Shown here: piece after piece, positions 14,277 to 20,693 of the stretch
How positions within the stretch are numbered: the first letter of the stretch is position 1
Layout: each line of letters begins with the position of its first letter
Source of the DNA: an uncultured Lachnospiraceae bacterium
GTDB lineage: Bacteria > Bacillota > Clostridia > Lachnospirales > Lachnospiraceae
NCBI GenBank assembly: GCA_910585255.1
Contig: CAJUEI010000043.1
Coordinates: forward strand, 1-20,693
Reading direction: 5' to 3'
DNA length: 20,693 nt
The notes under the pieces: generated by a model
The model's input: only the letters and a program-made list of their open reading frames with translations
Databases searched by the model: none
Told to the model about the DNA's origin: nothing
Program-made: the position numbers and the translations under genes

Positions 14277-15668
14277 TTATGCCTGGTATTTGGCACCGGC
14301 AAATGAACATAATTCTTTTACGATTTGATCCAAAGCCATTCCTCTCGATCCCTTTAAAAGTACTACATCCTCCGGCAATAACAGTTCCTTTAAATAGTTG
14401 CTGATTTCTGCGTTATTTTCAAAATGCTTAACCTGAATTCCCGTTCCTTCCGCCAGTGCTGCCTCTCCCATAAAAGGAGTTAGATTTCCTACCGTTAAAA
14501 GCAAATCCACTCCAGCACTGGCGGCAAAGCGGCCGATTTCTTCATGGTACTGTCGTTCTTTTGTTCCAAGTTCTAGCATATCGCCCAACACTGCCACCTT
14601 TCTTCCAGCTTGAGGCAGTTCCATTAAAACCTGAATTCCGGCTTTCATAGAATCAGGATTGGCATTATAGGTATCATCTATTATGGTATATTTCTGTGTT
14701 TTTATCATCTGCTGTCTCATGGAAATTCCATGAAACTGTGCTAATTTTTCCGCTGCCTGTTCTAGTGATACCTGATATAACTTACATACTGCAAGTGCCG
14801 CAACAGCATTTAATATATTGTGTTTTCCCGGCATAGATAGTGTTACTTCTACCTCTTCCTCTAAACACACTGCACGAAATACCGCTTTTCCTTCCACAAT
14901 TCGAATATCCTTTGCATAAAAATTACAATCTGGAGTAGTTCCATAAAGGAGTACTACATTTTCCACAGAATTTCTATGTGCTCGCAGCAGAGGATCCTCA
15001 CCATTTAATAAAAGAATTCGATTAGACTTCATTCCAAGTGTAATAGACATCTTTTCTCTGCAGATATTCTCCTGACTGCCAAGCTGCTGAATATGAGCCA
15101 CCCCAATATTAGTAATAACAGCAAGATCCGGCTGTACGATTCGGGTCAGTTTTTCCATCTCGCCAAATTCACTAATTCCCATCTCCAATACGGCAATCTG
15201 CTCCTCTGCAATCTCCGACAGCATAACCGGAACCCCAATCTGACTGTTTAAGTTGCCTCTGGTCTGAAATACGGTTTTCCCGGCAGATAGTGCTTCTGCT
15301 ATTAAAGAACGTGTAGTTGTTTTTCCTACACTTCCTGTAATACCTATCACCGGCAGGGATTTCTTTCTCCGAAAGCAGAATCCTGCTGACTGTAAAGCCG
15401 CCTTGGTATCTTTTACCTGAATATGAGGCTTTGTTCTGTCTATTATCTCCCCTTTTGCCGTTAATACCGCTGCAGCTCCGTTTTCAAATGCACTGCCGAT
15501 AAACCGGTGTCCGTCTACATGTTCTCCGAAAAGCGGAACATATAATGTCTGCTTTCCTATCTGTCTGGAATCGAAACTTAATGTTGCAATCTCTGTGCTG
15601 CAGTCTCCGCAGAGTAATCTACCGTCCAGTGCTTCTGTCAGTTCTTTTATGGTTATAGTCTGTATCAT
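14277..15668 (-). CDS. murF: UDP-MurNAc-tripeptide:D-Ala-D-Ala ligase
   Basis: MurF adds D-alanyl-D-alanine to the UDP-MurNAc-tripeptide, the last cytoplasmic step of the muropeptide precursor. The 463-aa protein has the three Mur ligase domains. The N-terminal substrate domain (1-105) includes SFDSR at 31-35. The central ATPase has GITGSVGKTTT at 109-119 and the NIGVAH and ExG-type motifs. The C-terminal domain begins near DDTYNANPDSM and continues with VLGDMLELG. The ribosome binding site (GGAAAGG) is about 12 nt from ATG, a little far. It begins 47 bp after murE, so the two consecutive ligases are coexpressed, here linked to priA-def-fmt rather than to a dcw cluster. Confidence 0.95.
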   Translation of the reverse strand: MIQTITIKELTEALDGRLLCGDCSTEIATLSFDSRQIGKQTLYVPLFGEHVDGHRFIGSAFENGAAAVLTAKGEIIDRTKPHIQVKDTKAALQSAGFCFRRKKSLPVIGITGSVGKTTTRSLIAEALSAGKTVFQTRGNLNSQIGVPVMLSEIAEEQIAVLEMGISEFGEMEKLTRIVQPDLAVITNIGVAHIQQLGSQENICREKMSITLGMKSNRILLLNGEDPLLRAHRNSVENVVLLYGTTPDCNFYAKDIRIVEGKAVFRAVCLEEEVEVTLSMPGKHNILNAVAALAVCKLYQVSLEQAAEKLAQFHGISMRQQMIKTQKYTIIDDTYNANPDSMKAGIQVLMELPQAGRKVAVLGDMLELGTKERQYHEEIGRFAASAGVDLLLTVGNLTPFMGEAALAEGTGIQVKHFENNAEISNYLKELLLPEDVVLLKGSRGMALDQIVKELCSFAGAKYQA

Positions 15669-15715
15669 ATCGATTTTACGCCTTTCCTTCTGATAAATAA
15701 TAACTGCAGCTTTTA

Positions 15716-17191
15716 CTATATCATGTTTCCTTTTAATTCTTCCACAATTTCTGCAATTACAACCCGCTCATCAAACGGATACCGCACCCCCTCTATCTCC
15801 TGGTAATCCTCATGTCCTTTTCCAAAAAGAGCAATCATATCCCCTTCCTCTGCATGTTCAATCACATAGCGGATTGCCTCTCTGCGGTTGGGAATCTTAA
15901 TATAAGCCCCATCTGTTTTCTTTATTCCAATTTCAATATCTGCTATAATATCCTCCACCTTTTCAAAACGGGGATTATCTGCAGTAAGAACTGACAAATC
16001 CGCATACCGTCCGGCTATCTCTCCCATATCATACCGCCGCAGTTTTGAACGATTTCCTCCCGCTCCAAATACAGCAACCAGCCGCTTTGGCTGATATTCC
16101 CGCATAGTCGTTAAAAGACTTTCCGCACTTACAGCATTGTGTGCATAATCAATAATCAGATGAAACTGATCGGATATATGTATCGGTTCCACTCTTCCTC
16201 TGACGGCAATATGATACATCACCTGTTTTATTACATCTGCCTTTACATCCAATAGGGCTGCTACCGATAATGCCGCCAGAGTATTCCATACATTAAACCG
16301 TCCCATACATCCTACTTCTAACTCCATCTGATAGGCTCCGTCCACTTGAAACCGAATCCCTATAAACCCTGGTTTACGGCAGCACTCCACTTTATCCGCC
16401 CTTATGTCAGCCATTTGATTCACTGCAAATGTACGGACTTCACAGGTATGACCCTGTAAAATTTCCTCAGCATAGCGATCATCCCGATTTACAATGCCAA
16501 TCCGGCAATTTTGAAAAAGCTGGCTTTTACAGTACAGATATTCTGCAAAATCTTTATGCTCTCCCTCTCCGATATGATCCGGCGAAAGATTAGTAAAAAT
16601 ACCATAGTCAAATTTCATTCCCGCTACCCGATGGGTCAGATAGGCCTGAGAAGAAACTTCCATTACAACATGTGTTACCCCTGCATCTGCCATCTCCCGA
16701 AATAGTTTCTGTATTTCATAAGATTCCGGTGTCGTATTGTGAGTTTCAATTACAACATCCCGATAACCGGCTCCCATCGTTCCTATGATTCCCGTTGTCT
16801 TTCCTGAAGCTTCTAAAAGTTCTTTTATCATATATGCCGTTGTTGTCTTTCCCTTTGTTCCGGTAATTGCAATGGTAGTAAGAGAGCGGGAAGGATAGCC
16901 AAAGTAAGCAGCCGACATATAAGAAAGCAGCCGTTTACTGCTCTCTGTTAAAATCACTGTTACATCTGCTGTGACCTCTCTCTCCCTTTCCATTACAATA
17001 GCAGCAGCTCCCTTTGCCACCGCTTCCTCTATAAAATCATGAGAATCCATTCGACTTCCCACTACACATACAAACAGACAATCTTTCTTTACTTTTCTAG
17101 AATCATAAACCAAATCTGAAATCTCAATTTTATCACTGCCCTTTACCAGCTTATAGTGATCTGCCTGTGCTAATAGATCTGCTAAAATCAT
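15716..17191 (-). CDS. murE: UDP-MurNAc-L-Ala-D-Glu:meso-diaminopimelate ligase
   Basis: MurE adds the third residue of the stem peptide. The ATP site ITGTKGKTTT (about 109-118), the lysine that is carbamylated in the family (YCKSQLF, Lys222), and the C-terminal signature ADNPR (about 404-408) are visible. DNPR is the hallmark of enzymes that accept meso-diaminopimelate; lysine-adding enzymes carry a different tetrad. This indicates a meso-DAP cell wall. The protein is 491 aa from ATG 17191. ATG 17203 is possible but lacks a ribosome binding site, whereas GAGGAG precedes 17191, though only by 4 nt. It is the first gene after the promoter at 17246-17275 and heads the murE-murF-priA-def-fmt run. 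Confidence 0.95.
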   Translation of the reverse strand: MILADLLAQADHYKLVKGSDKIEISDLVYDSRKVKKDCLFVCVVGSRMDSHDFIEEAVAKGAAAIVMEREREVTADVTVILTESSKRLLSYMSAAYFGYPSRSLTTIAITGTKGKTTTAYMIKELLEASGKTTGIIGTMGAGYRDVVIETHNTTPESYEIQKLFREMADAGVTHVVMEVSSQAYLTHRVAGMKFDYGIFTNLSPDHIGEGEHKDFAEYLYCKSQLFQNCRIGIVNRDDRYAEEILQGHTCEVRTFAVNQMADIRADKVECCRKPGFIGIRFQVDGAYQMELEVGCMGRFNVWNTLAALSVAALLDVKADVIKQVMYHIAVRGRVEPIHISDQFHLIIDYAHNAVSAESLLTTMREYQPKRLVAVFGAGGNRSKLRRYDMGEIAGRYADLSVLTADNPRFEKVEDIIADIEIGIKKTDGAYIKIPNRREAIRYVIEHAEEGDMIALFGKGHEDYQEIEGVRYPFDERVVIAEIVEELKGNMI

Positions 17192-17245
17192 AATTCTCCT
17201 CATTTCTATTCTATAATTTCTATTTTATTATTTTTCTTCCGAAAA

Positions 17246-17275
17246 AATATAACACTCTTTCTCTTATTCGGTCAA
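17246..17275 (-). promoter_or_regulatory. SigA-type promoter of the murE-murF-priA-def-fmt operon
   Basis: On the minus strand, TTGACC (17270-17275) and TATATT (17246-17251) are 18 nt apart, each matching consensus at 5 of 6 positions. The predicted start is near 17239, giving a leader of about 48 nt before the MurE ATG. The -35 box abuts the base of the hairpin at 17275-17333. Confidence 0.7.
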
Positions 17276-17333
17276 AGGAAGTCCCCCAACCCACCGCTTT
17301 CGCCTTCATAGCTTAGAAGCGGGAGACTTCCTT
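17275..17333. repeat. Intergenic hairpin between ftsK and murE
   Basis: AAGGAAGTC (17275-17283) pairs with GACTTCCTT (17325-17333). This is extended inwards by CCC/GGG, across a bulge, and by an inner CCGCTT/AAGCGG stem. No convincing U tract follows on the minus strand (TTTGACC), so termination of ftsK transcripts here would be weak. The motif combination (CCCACCGCTT facing AAGCGGGAGACTTCC, then TTGAT) recalls the subterminal hairpins of IS200/IS605-type elements, some of which target TTGAT. That resemblance is from memory. No transposase or TnpB is present, so at most it is a remnant. Confidence 0.55.
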
Positions 17334-17345
17334 GATAGGTTAAAT
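17327..17345. repeat. Second copy of the 19-nt shared sequence
   Basis: CTTCCTTGATAGGTTAAAT overlaps the right arm of the hairpin and includes the ftsK stop codon. It matches 9685-9703 at 18 of 19 positions, and both copies are oriented the same way relative to the upstream minus-strand gene. Confidence 0.4.
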
Positions 17346-20291
17346 GATATCTTCAAATTCTTCTAATGTCATTCTTATCTTTCTCGGTCTGGTTCCTTCT
17401 TCTGGTCCTACCACTCCGGCATCAGCAAGCTGATCCATAATTCTTGCCGCACGGTTAAAACCAATTTTAAATTTTCGCTGAAGCATACCAATCGAAGCTT
17501 TTTCACTCTGTAAAATCAGCCGCCCCGCTTCTATAAAATAATCATCCCTTCCTGCACCTGTACCATCCCCCTCTATTCCTGCAGAAATTGCTGAAAATAC
17601 TTGACTTTCTGCTATATTCTTTGTTATAAATTCCTTCTGTCCCTTTAAAAACTCTACCACTGCAGTTACTTCTGAATCCGATACAAAAGCTCCCTGAATA
17701 CGGGTCGGGCTTGAAGCACCATACGGAGCAAATAGCATATCCCCTCTGCCTAACAGCTTTTCTGCTCCAACGGTATCTAAAATCGTTCTAGAATCCACTC
17801 CAGAAGAAACGGCAAAGGCGATTCTGGAAGGAACATTTGCTTTAATCAAACCAGTAATAACATTGACAGAAGGACGCTGAGTAGCAATAATCAGATGAAT
17901 TCCGGCAGCTCTTGCCAACTGAGCCAGACGGCAGATCGCCTCTTCTACTTCATTAGAAGCCACCATCATTAAATCTGCCAGCTCATCAATGATAATTACA
18001 ATCTGCGGCATCTTCTGTATGGCTTCTTCCTTTAACAATTCTACTTTTTCATTATATCCCTGAATGTTTCTTACATTCCATTCCGAGAACTTAGTATAGC
18101 GGTCGGTCATTTCCGAAACTGCCCAGTTTAACGCATTTGCAGCATTTTTCGGATCGGTAACAACCGGAATTAAAAGATGCGGAATTCCGTTATAGATACT
18201 TAGCTCTACCACCTTGGGATCGATCATAATCAGCTTTACATCTTCTGGATGTGCCTTATAAAGAATACTAATAATTAATGTATTAATACAAACCGATTTT
18301 CCCGAACCAGTTGCCCCTGCTATCAGGGCATGCGGCATCTTTGCAATATCTGTTACAATCGTCTGTCCCTCTATATCCTTTCCCACTGCAAAAGCTAACT
18401 GTGAAGAATGTCTCTGAAAGCTTTCCGACTCCAGCAGATCCCTTAACATTACAATCGCTACTTCTTTATTCGGAACTTCTATTCCAACTGCTGACTTTCC
18501 TGGAATTGGTGCTTCAATCCGAATATCCGCCGCTGCCAGACTTAATTTTATATCGTCTGCAAGCCCGACAATCCGGCTGACTTTTACCCCTTGATCCGGC
18601 AGAAGTTCATAGCGGGTTACTGTAGGTCCAGAAGTTACATCTGTTACCGTAACACCCACTCCAAAACTTCGAAGTGTAGATTCGAGCTTTTTTGCCACTC
18701 TCTGATTCTCTTCTCTTTGCTTTTGACTGGAAAGGTGATGTGTCCCCTCCTTTAATAAAGAAAAAGGCGGAAACTGATATTCTGCTGCAGATAGCTCTTC
18801 TTCCATAGGCAATTCTTCCGTGATACCGATATCTAGTCTCATTCCGGCAGACTCCTCTGTTTCTTTAGAAACAGCGGTCTCCTCCTCTGTCCTCTCAAAA
18901 TCTGCTGTCGATTCTATAACCGTTTCCGGTATATCGGATACGATCTCATCTGATTTTATCTCAAATTTCGGCTCTGATACAGAAACCTGATCTTCTTCCT
19001 TCTCCTGCTTTGTCAAAAAAGAAGTTTCCAAAATATCCCACCCCTCTTTTTGAGAAAATATGTCATTTTTCTCCTGATCGATATAAAATTCATTTCTTTT
19101 TTCAAGCGGCGGCTCTATCTCTTCTCTTTCAAAAACATCATATTCTTTTCCGGCAATCGGAAACGGCACCATCTCCGGCGGAATATCTACTTCAATTTCT
19201 GCCTCCGCCATTACATCCTGATAAATTGTCATATCCTGCATATCTTTCTCTAAAACCCTTTCTGTAAAAGTTTCTAATGGATTTAACAAGATATCCTCTG
19301 CTTCTTTTTTATCCTCCTGTTCCCTTAAAACCTTCCCGGTCTGCTGTTCCTGATTAAAAGACTCCCTATCCTCTGTCTGTTCCGAATATATAGTTGAATA
19401 AAATGGTTCTTCTGTCTGCTGTTTTGGCAGATCTTTTCTATTTTCTTCCTGCTCTCTATAAAATTCCTCTTCTTCTGTTCCCTGTATTTCCGGTGAAATA
19501 CTATCTTCTTCCAATGTAAAAATAGCAGCCGATCCGGTATGTTTTCCTTTTTTTTGTATCCTAATCTGCTGCTGTTTTTCTGCCTGACGATTTCGTCTTA
19601 CCTCTGTTCTGCGATGTGTATCCTCTGCTGCCCGCATCACACGGCTTCCCTGTTTTTTCACACCTCCTACAAATGACTTCTCTGTTATCAATACCACTCC
19701 AGCCAAAATAAGTGCTGTCATAAAAATATGCATCCCCAGCTCTCCAATAAAAGGTACAAAAAGATGTCCTAATAATGCTCCCATCCATCCTCCGCCCTGA
19801 TGTTTTTCTGCTGAAAATGTATAATACTCCATTAATCCCGTATCCTTCTCATAGGGAAAAGAAATCTGCTGCATAACGGCACAAACCGCAAGATATACAA
19901 TTACTGCAGATATCAACTTTATCTTCGCTTTTGTACTTCCCATATTCGATACCCAAAAAAGTACTCCTAAAAAAAGTAAAACCGGAAAAATATACGCTGT
20001 AATGCCAAATAACCCAAACATCAAAGCACTTAACATATTCCCAAACTTTCCGCACAGCCCAAAATTACACAATAAAAATAAAATTGCTACCGCACTTGCC
20101 GCCAGCAGAATTGCTTCCCGTATCATTGCCCGATCCATCTGCTCTTTTTTATGATTTTTCTTTTTTCTTTTTGCTGTACTGCCTTTTTTTGCCGTTGTTC
20201 CTTTTGCTGTATTCCTTTTCGAGGAGCTTCCTGTGTTCGTCTTACTTGTATTCTTTTTTGTTGTCTTTTTTTGATTTGCAGCTGCCAACAC
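17340..20291 (-). CDS. ftsK: DNA translocase FtsK/SpoIIIE
   Basis: This septal, membrane-anchored ATPase pumps chromosomal DNA into the correct compartment at division or sporulation. The 983-aa protein starts at GTG 20291 (GGGGG 6 nt upstream). The very basic Lys/Thr/Ser-rich N-terminus (1-52) is followed by about four membrane helices between residues 57 and 203. A long, acidic Glu/Gln-rich linker covers about 215-540. The alpha-beta motor then has Walker A GATGSGKS at 659-666 and Walker B IIIDELADL near 767-775. A C-terminal winged-helix gamma domain (about 920-983, EKASIGMLQRKFKIGFNRAA) would read KOPS/SRS-type polar sequences. The linker is longer than in B. subtilis SpoIIIE (787 aa overall). 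FtsK and SpoIIIE cannot be told apart from the sequence alone. Confidence 0.95.
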   Translation of the reverse strand: MLAAANQKKTTKKNTSKTNTGSSSKRNTAKGTTAKKGSTAKRKKKNHKKEQMDRAMIREAILLAASAVAILFLLCNFGLCGKFGNMLSALMFGLFGITAYIFPVLLFLGVLFWVSNMGSTKAKIKLISAVIVYLAVCAVMQQISFPYEKDTGLMEYYTFSAEKHQGGGWMGALLGHLFVPFIGELGMHIFMTALILAGVVLITEKSFVGGVKKQGSRVMRAAEDTHRRTEVRRNRQAEKQQQIRIQKKGKHTGSAAIFTLEEDSISPEIQGTEEEEFYREQEENRKDLPKQQTEEPFYSTIYSEQTEDRESFNQEQQTGKVLREQEDKKEAEDILLNPLETFTERVLEKDMQDMTIYQDVMAEAEIEVDIPPEMVPFPIAGKEYDVFEREEIEPPLEKRNEFYIDQEKNDIFSQKEGWDILETSFLTKQEKEEDQVSVSEPKFEIKSDEIVSDIPETVIESTADFERTEEETAVSKETEESAGMRLDIGITEELPMEEELSAAEYQFPPFSLLKEGTHHLSSQKQREENQRVAKKLESTLRSFGVGVTVTDVTSGPTVTRYELLPDQGVKVSRIVGLADDIKLSLAAADIRIEAPIPGKSAVGIEVPNKEVAIVMLRDLLESESFQRHSSQLAFAVGKDIEGQTIVTDIAKMPHALIAGATGSGKSVCINTLIISILYKAHPEDVKLIMIDPKVVELSIYNGIPHLLIPVVTDPKNAANALNWAVSEMTDRYTKFSEWNVRNIQGYNEKVELLKEEAIQKMPQIVIIIDELADLMMVASNEVEEAICRLAQLARAAGIHLIIATQRPSVNVITGLIKANVPSRIAFAVSSGVDSRTILDTVGAEKLLGRGDMLFAPYGASSPTRIQGAFVSDSEVTAVVEFLKGQKEFITKNIAESQVFSAISAGIEGDGTGAGRDDYFIEAGRLILQSEKASIGMLQRKFKIGFNRAARIMDQLADAGVVGPEEGTRPRKIRMTLEEFEDII

Positions 20292-20421
20292 GTTCTTCCC
20301 CCTTATATTTTATTCCAAACATTTTTTAATATCTGTCTTTTTTTATCACTATCTAATAACATCTTTTCTCTTTTTCTTTGCCTTTTTTATTTTTTTATAT
20401 TTTCTTTCCACAAGTTTTATT

Positions 20422-20450
20422 ATTATAACTCAAATTCCATGATTTGTCGA
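20422..20450 (-). promoter_or_regulatory. SigA-type promoter of ftsK
   Basis: On the minus strand, TCGACA (20445-20450) and a perfect TATAAT (20422-20427) are 17 nt apart. The predicted start is near 20415, giving a purine-rich leader of about 125 nt with many A runs. The promoter is flanked by an 8-bp inverted repeat, TTTCCACA (20405-20412) and TGTGGAAA (20453-20460). Read on the minus strand, the outer copy is TTTTCCACA, one mismatch from the DnaA box TTATCCACA. Confidence 0.75.
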
Positions 20451-20495
20451 GATGTGGAAAAATGTAATTTCCCCTATTGGACACCCGTGTGCATA

Positions 20496-20553
20496 AAAAA
20501 GACTGTCTTTCCATCAGCCTCTAAACTCTGGCCTCTGCAAAAACAGTCTTTTT
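20496..20553 (-). terminator. Rho-independent terminator upstream of ftsK
   Basis: AAAAAGACTGT (20496-20506) and ACAGTCTTTTT (20543-20553) form a perfect 11-bp stem around a 36-nt loop that has a weak GCC/GGC inner pairing. The A/T ends make it look functional in both directions; on the minus strand six T follow GACAGTC. It lies about 50 bp after the stop of the truncated gene at 20602 and isolates ftsK transcription from upstream. Confidence 0.75.
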
Positions 20554-20601
20554 CCTTAAACTCTGCTCTTTACAAAATAACTCTTTTTCCCCATTTATAA
20601 A

Positions 20602-20693
20602 TTAATCATTTAAAATCCGCACACATCCGATAATATTTCGATAATACATATTCGAATATCGTATGCCTGTCCGCTCATTACTAGCATGAACAA
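20602..20693 (-). CDS. Partial hypothetical protein (C-terminal 29 residues)
   Basis: A minus-strand frame enters from the right edge and ends at TAA (20602-20604). The visible tail includes NERTGIRYSNMYYRNI and ends VRILND. The composition looks protein-like, and a good terminator follows 50 bp later, which supports a real gene end. The other two frames give short hydrophobic or early-stopping peptides. A perfect 12-bp palindrome, ATATTCGAATAT, lies inside it, probably by chance of codon use. Too little is visible to name a family. Confidence 0.5.
   Translation of the reverse strand, partial: VHASNERTGIRYSNMYYRNIIGCVRILND

Noticed and set aside
20151..20600. Plus-strand open frame of 149 codons, rich in Phe, Cys and Ser
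   Set aside because: It overlaps the Lys-rich ftsK start, the ftsK promoter and a terminator. The odd composition comes from reading poly-purine sequence in reverse.
20649..20665. ATATTCGAATAT palindrome near the right edge
   Set aside because: It lies inside the probable coding tail of a truncated gene, and A/T-rich palindromes of this size are expected by chance.
1..20693. CRISPR array, tRNA, rRNA, transposase, toxin-antitoxin pair or defence island
   Set aside because: No regularly spaced repeats, no cloverleaf or rRNA sequence, and no protein resembling a transposase, nuclease effector or toxin was seen. The window is mainly housekeeping genes.

Overview
The window reads as a chromosomal housekeeping region of a low-GC Gram-positive anaerobe of the Clostridia, most likely a member of the Lachnospiraceae. 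The evidence is the gene order (priA-def-fmt-rsmB-rlmN-PP2C phosphatase-PASTA kinase-rsgA-rpe-thiN is the conserved Firmicutes cluster), a YugP-type zinc peptidase inside that cluster, strong GGAGG ribosome binding sites, and a MurE with the DNPR signature of meso-diaminopimelate-adding enzymes. The family-level assignment is inference; no rRNA or tRNA gene is present to anchor it.

Layout, left to right. Positions 1-530 hold a divergent pair: a truncated, unrecognised gene leaving the window on the minus strand, and a 72-residue Cro/CI-like regulator on the plus strand, the only plus-strand gene supported. Two near-identical palindromes sit in and around their shared control region. A terminator hairpin (551-583) closes the large minus-strand cluster. 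From 607 to 9132, all minus strand and tightly packed, lie thiN, rpe, rsgA, a PASTA-domain Ser/Thr kinase, its PP2C phosphatase, rlmN, rsmB and a membrane zinc peptidase. From 9133 to 10513 is an insertion-like segment: two unrelated large inverted repeats (9211-9454 and 10347-10486) bracket one A/T-rich orphan gene with a split zinc ribbon. From 10514 to 17191 lie fmt, def, priA, murF and murE, with a good promoter in front of murE. From 17340 to 20291 is ftsK/spoIIIE, with its own promoter and, upstream of it, a terminator and the tail of another unrecognised gene.

How the genes work together. Transcription of the main cluster runs right to left. murE and murF make the UDP-MurNAc-pentapeptide precursor. 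priA restarts replication forks. def and fmt process and make the formyl-methionine of nascent proteins. rsmB, rlmN and rsgA modify or mature the ribosome. The kinase senses muropeptides or lipid II through extracytoplasmic PASTA repeats and is opposed by the phosphatase. rpe and thiN supply pentose phosphate and thiamine diphosphate metabolism. FtsK pumps DNA at the septum. The cluster therefore couples wall synthesis, wall sensing, translation and chromosome handling.

The parts not explained by standard annotation are the 9.1-10.5 kb insertion, the operator pair at 246-325, a 19-nt sequence shared by two gene 3' ends (9685-9703 and 17327-17345), and DnaA-box-like sites flanking the ftsK promoter. 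I saw no CRISPR array, tRNA, rRNA, transposase gene or recognisable defence system.
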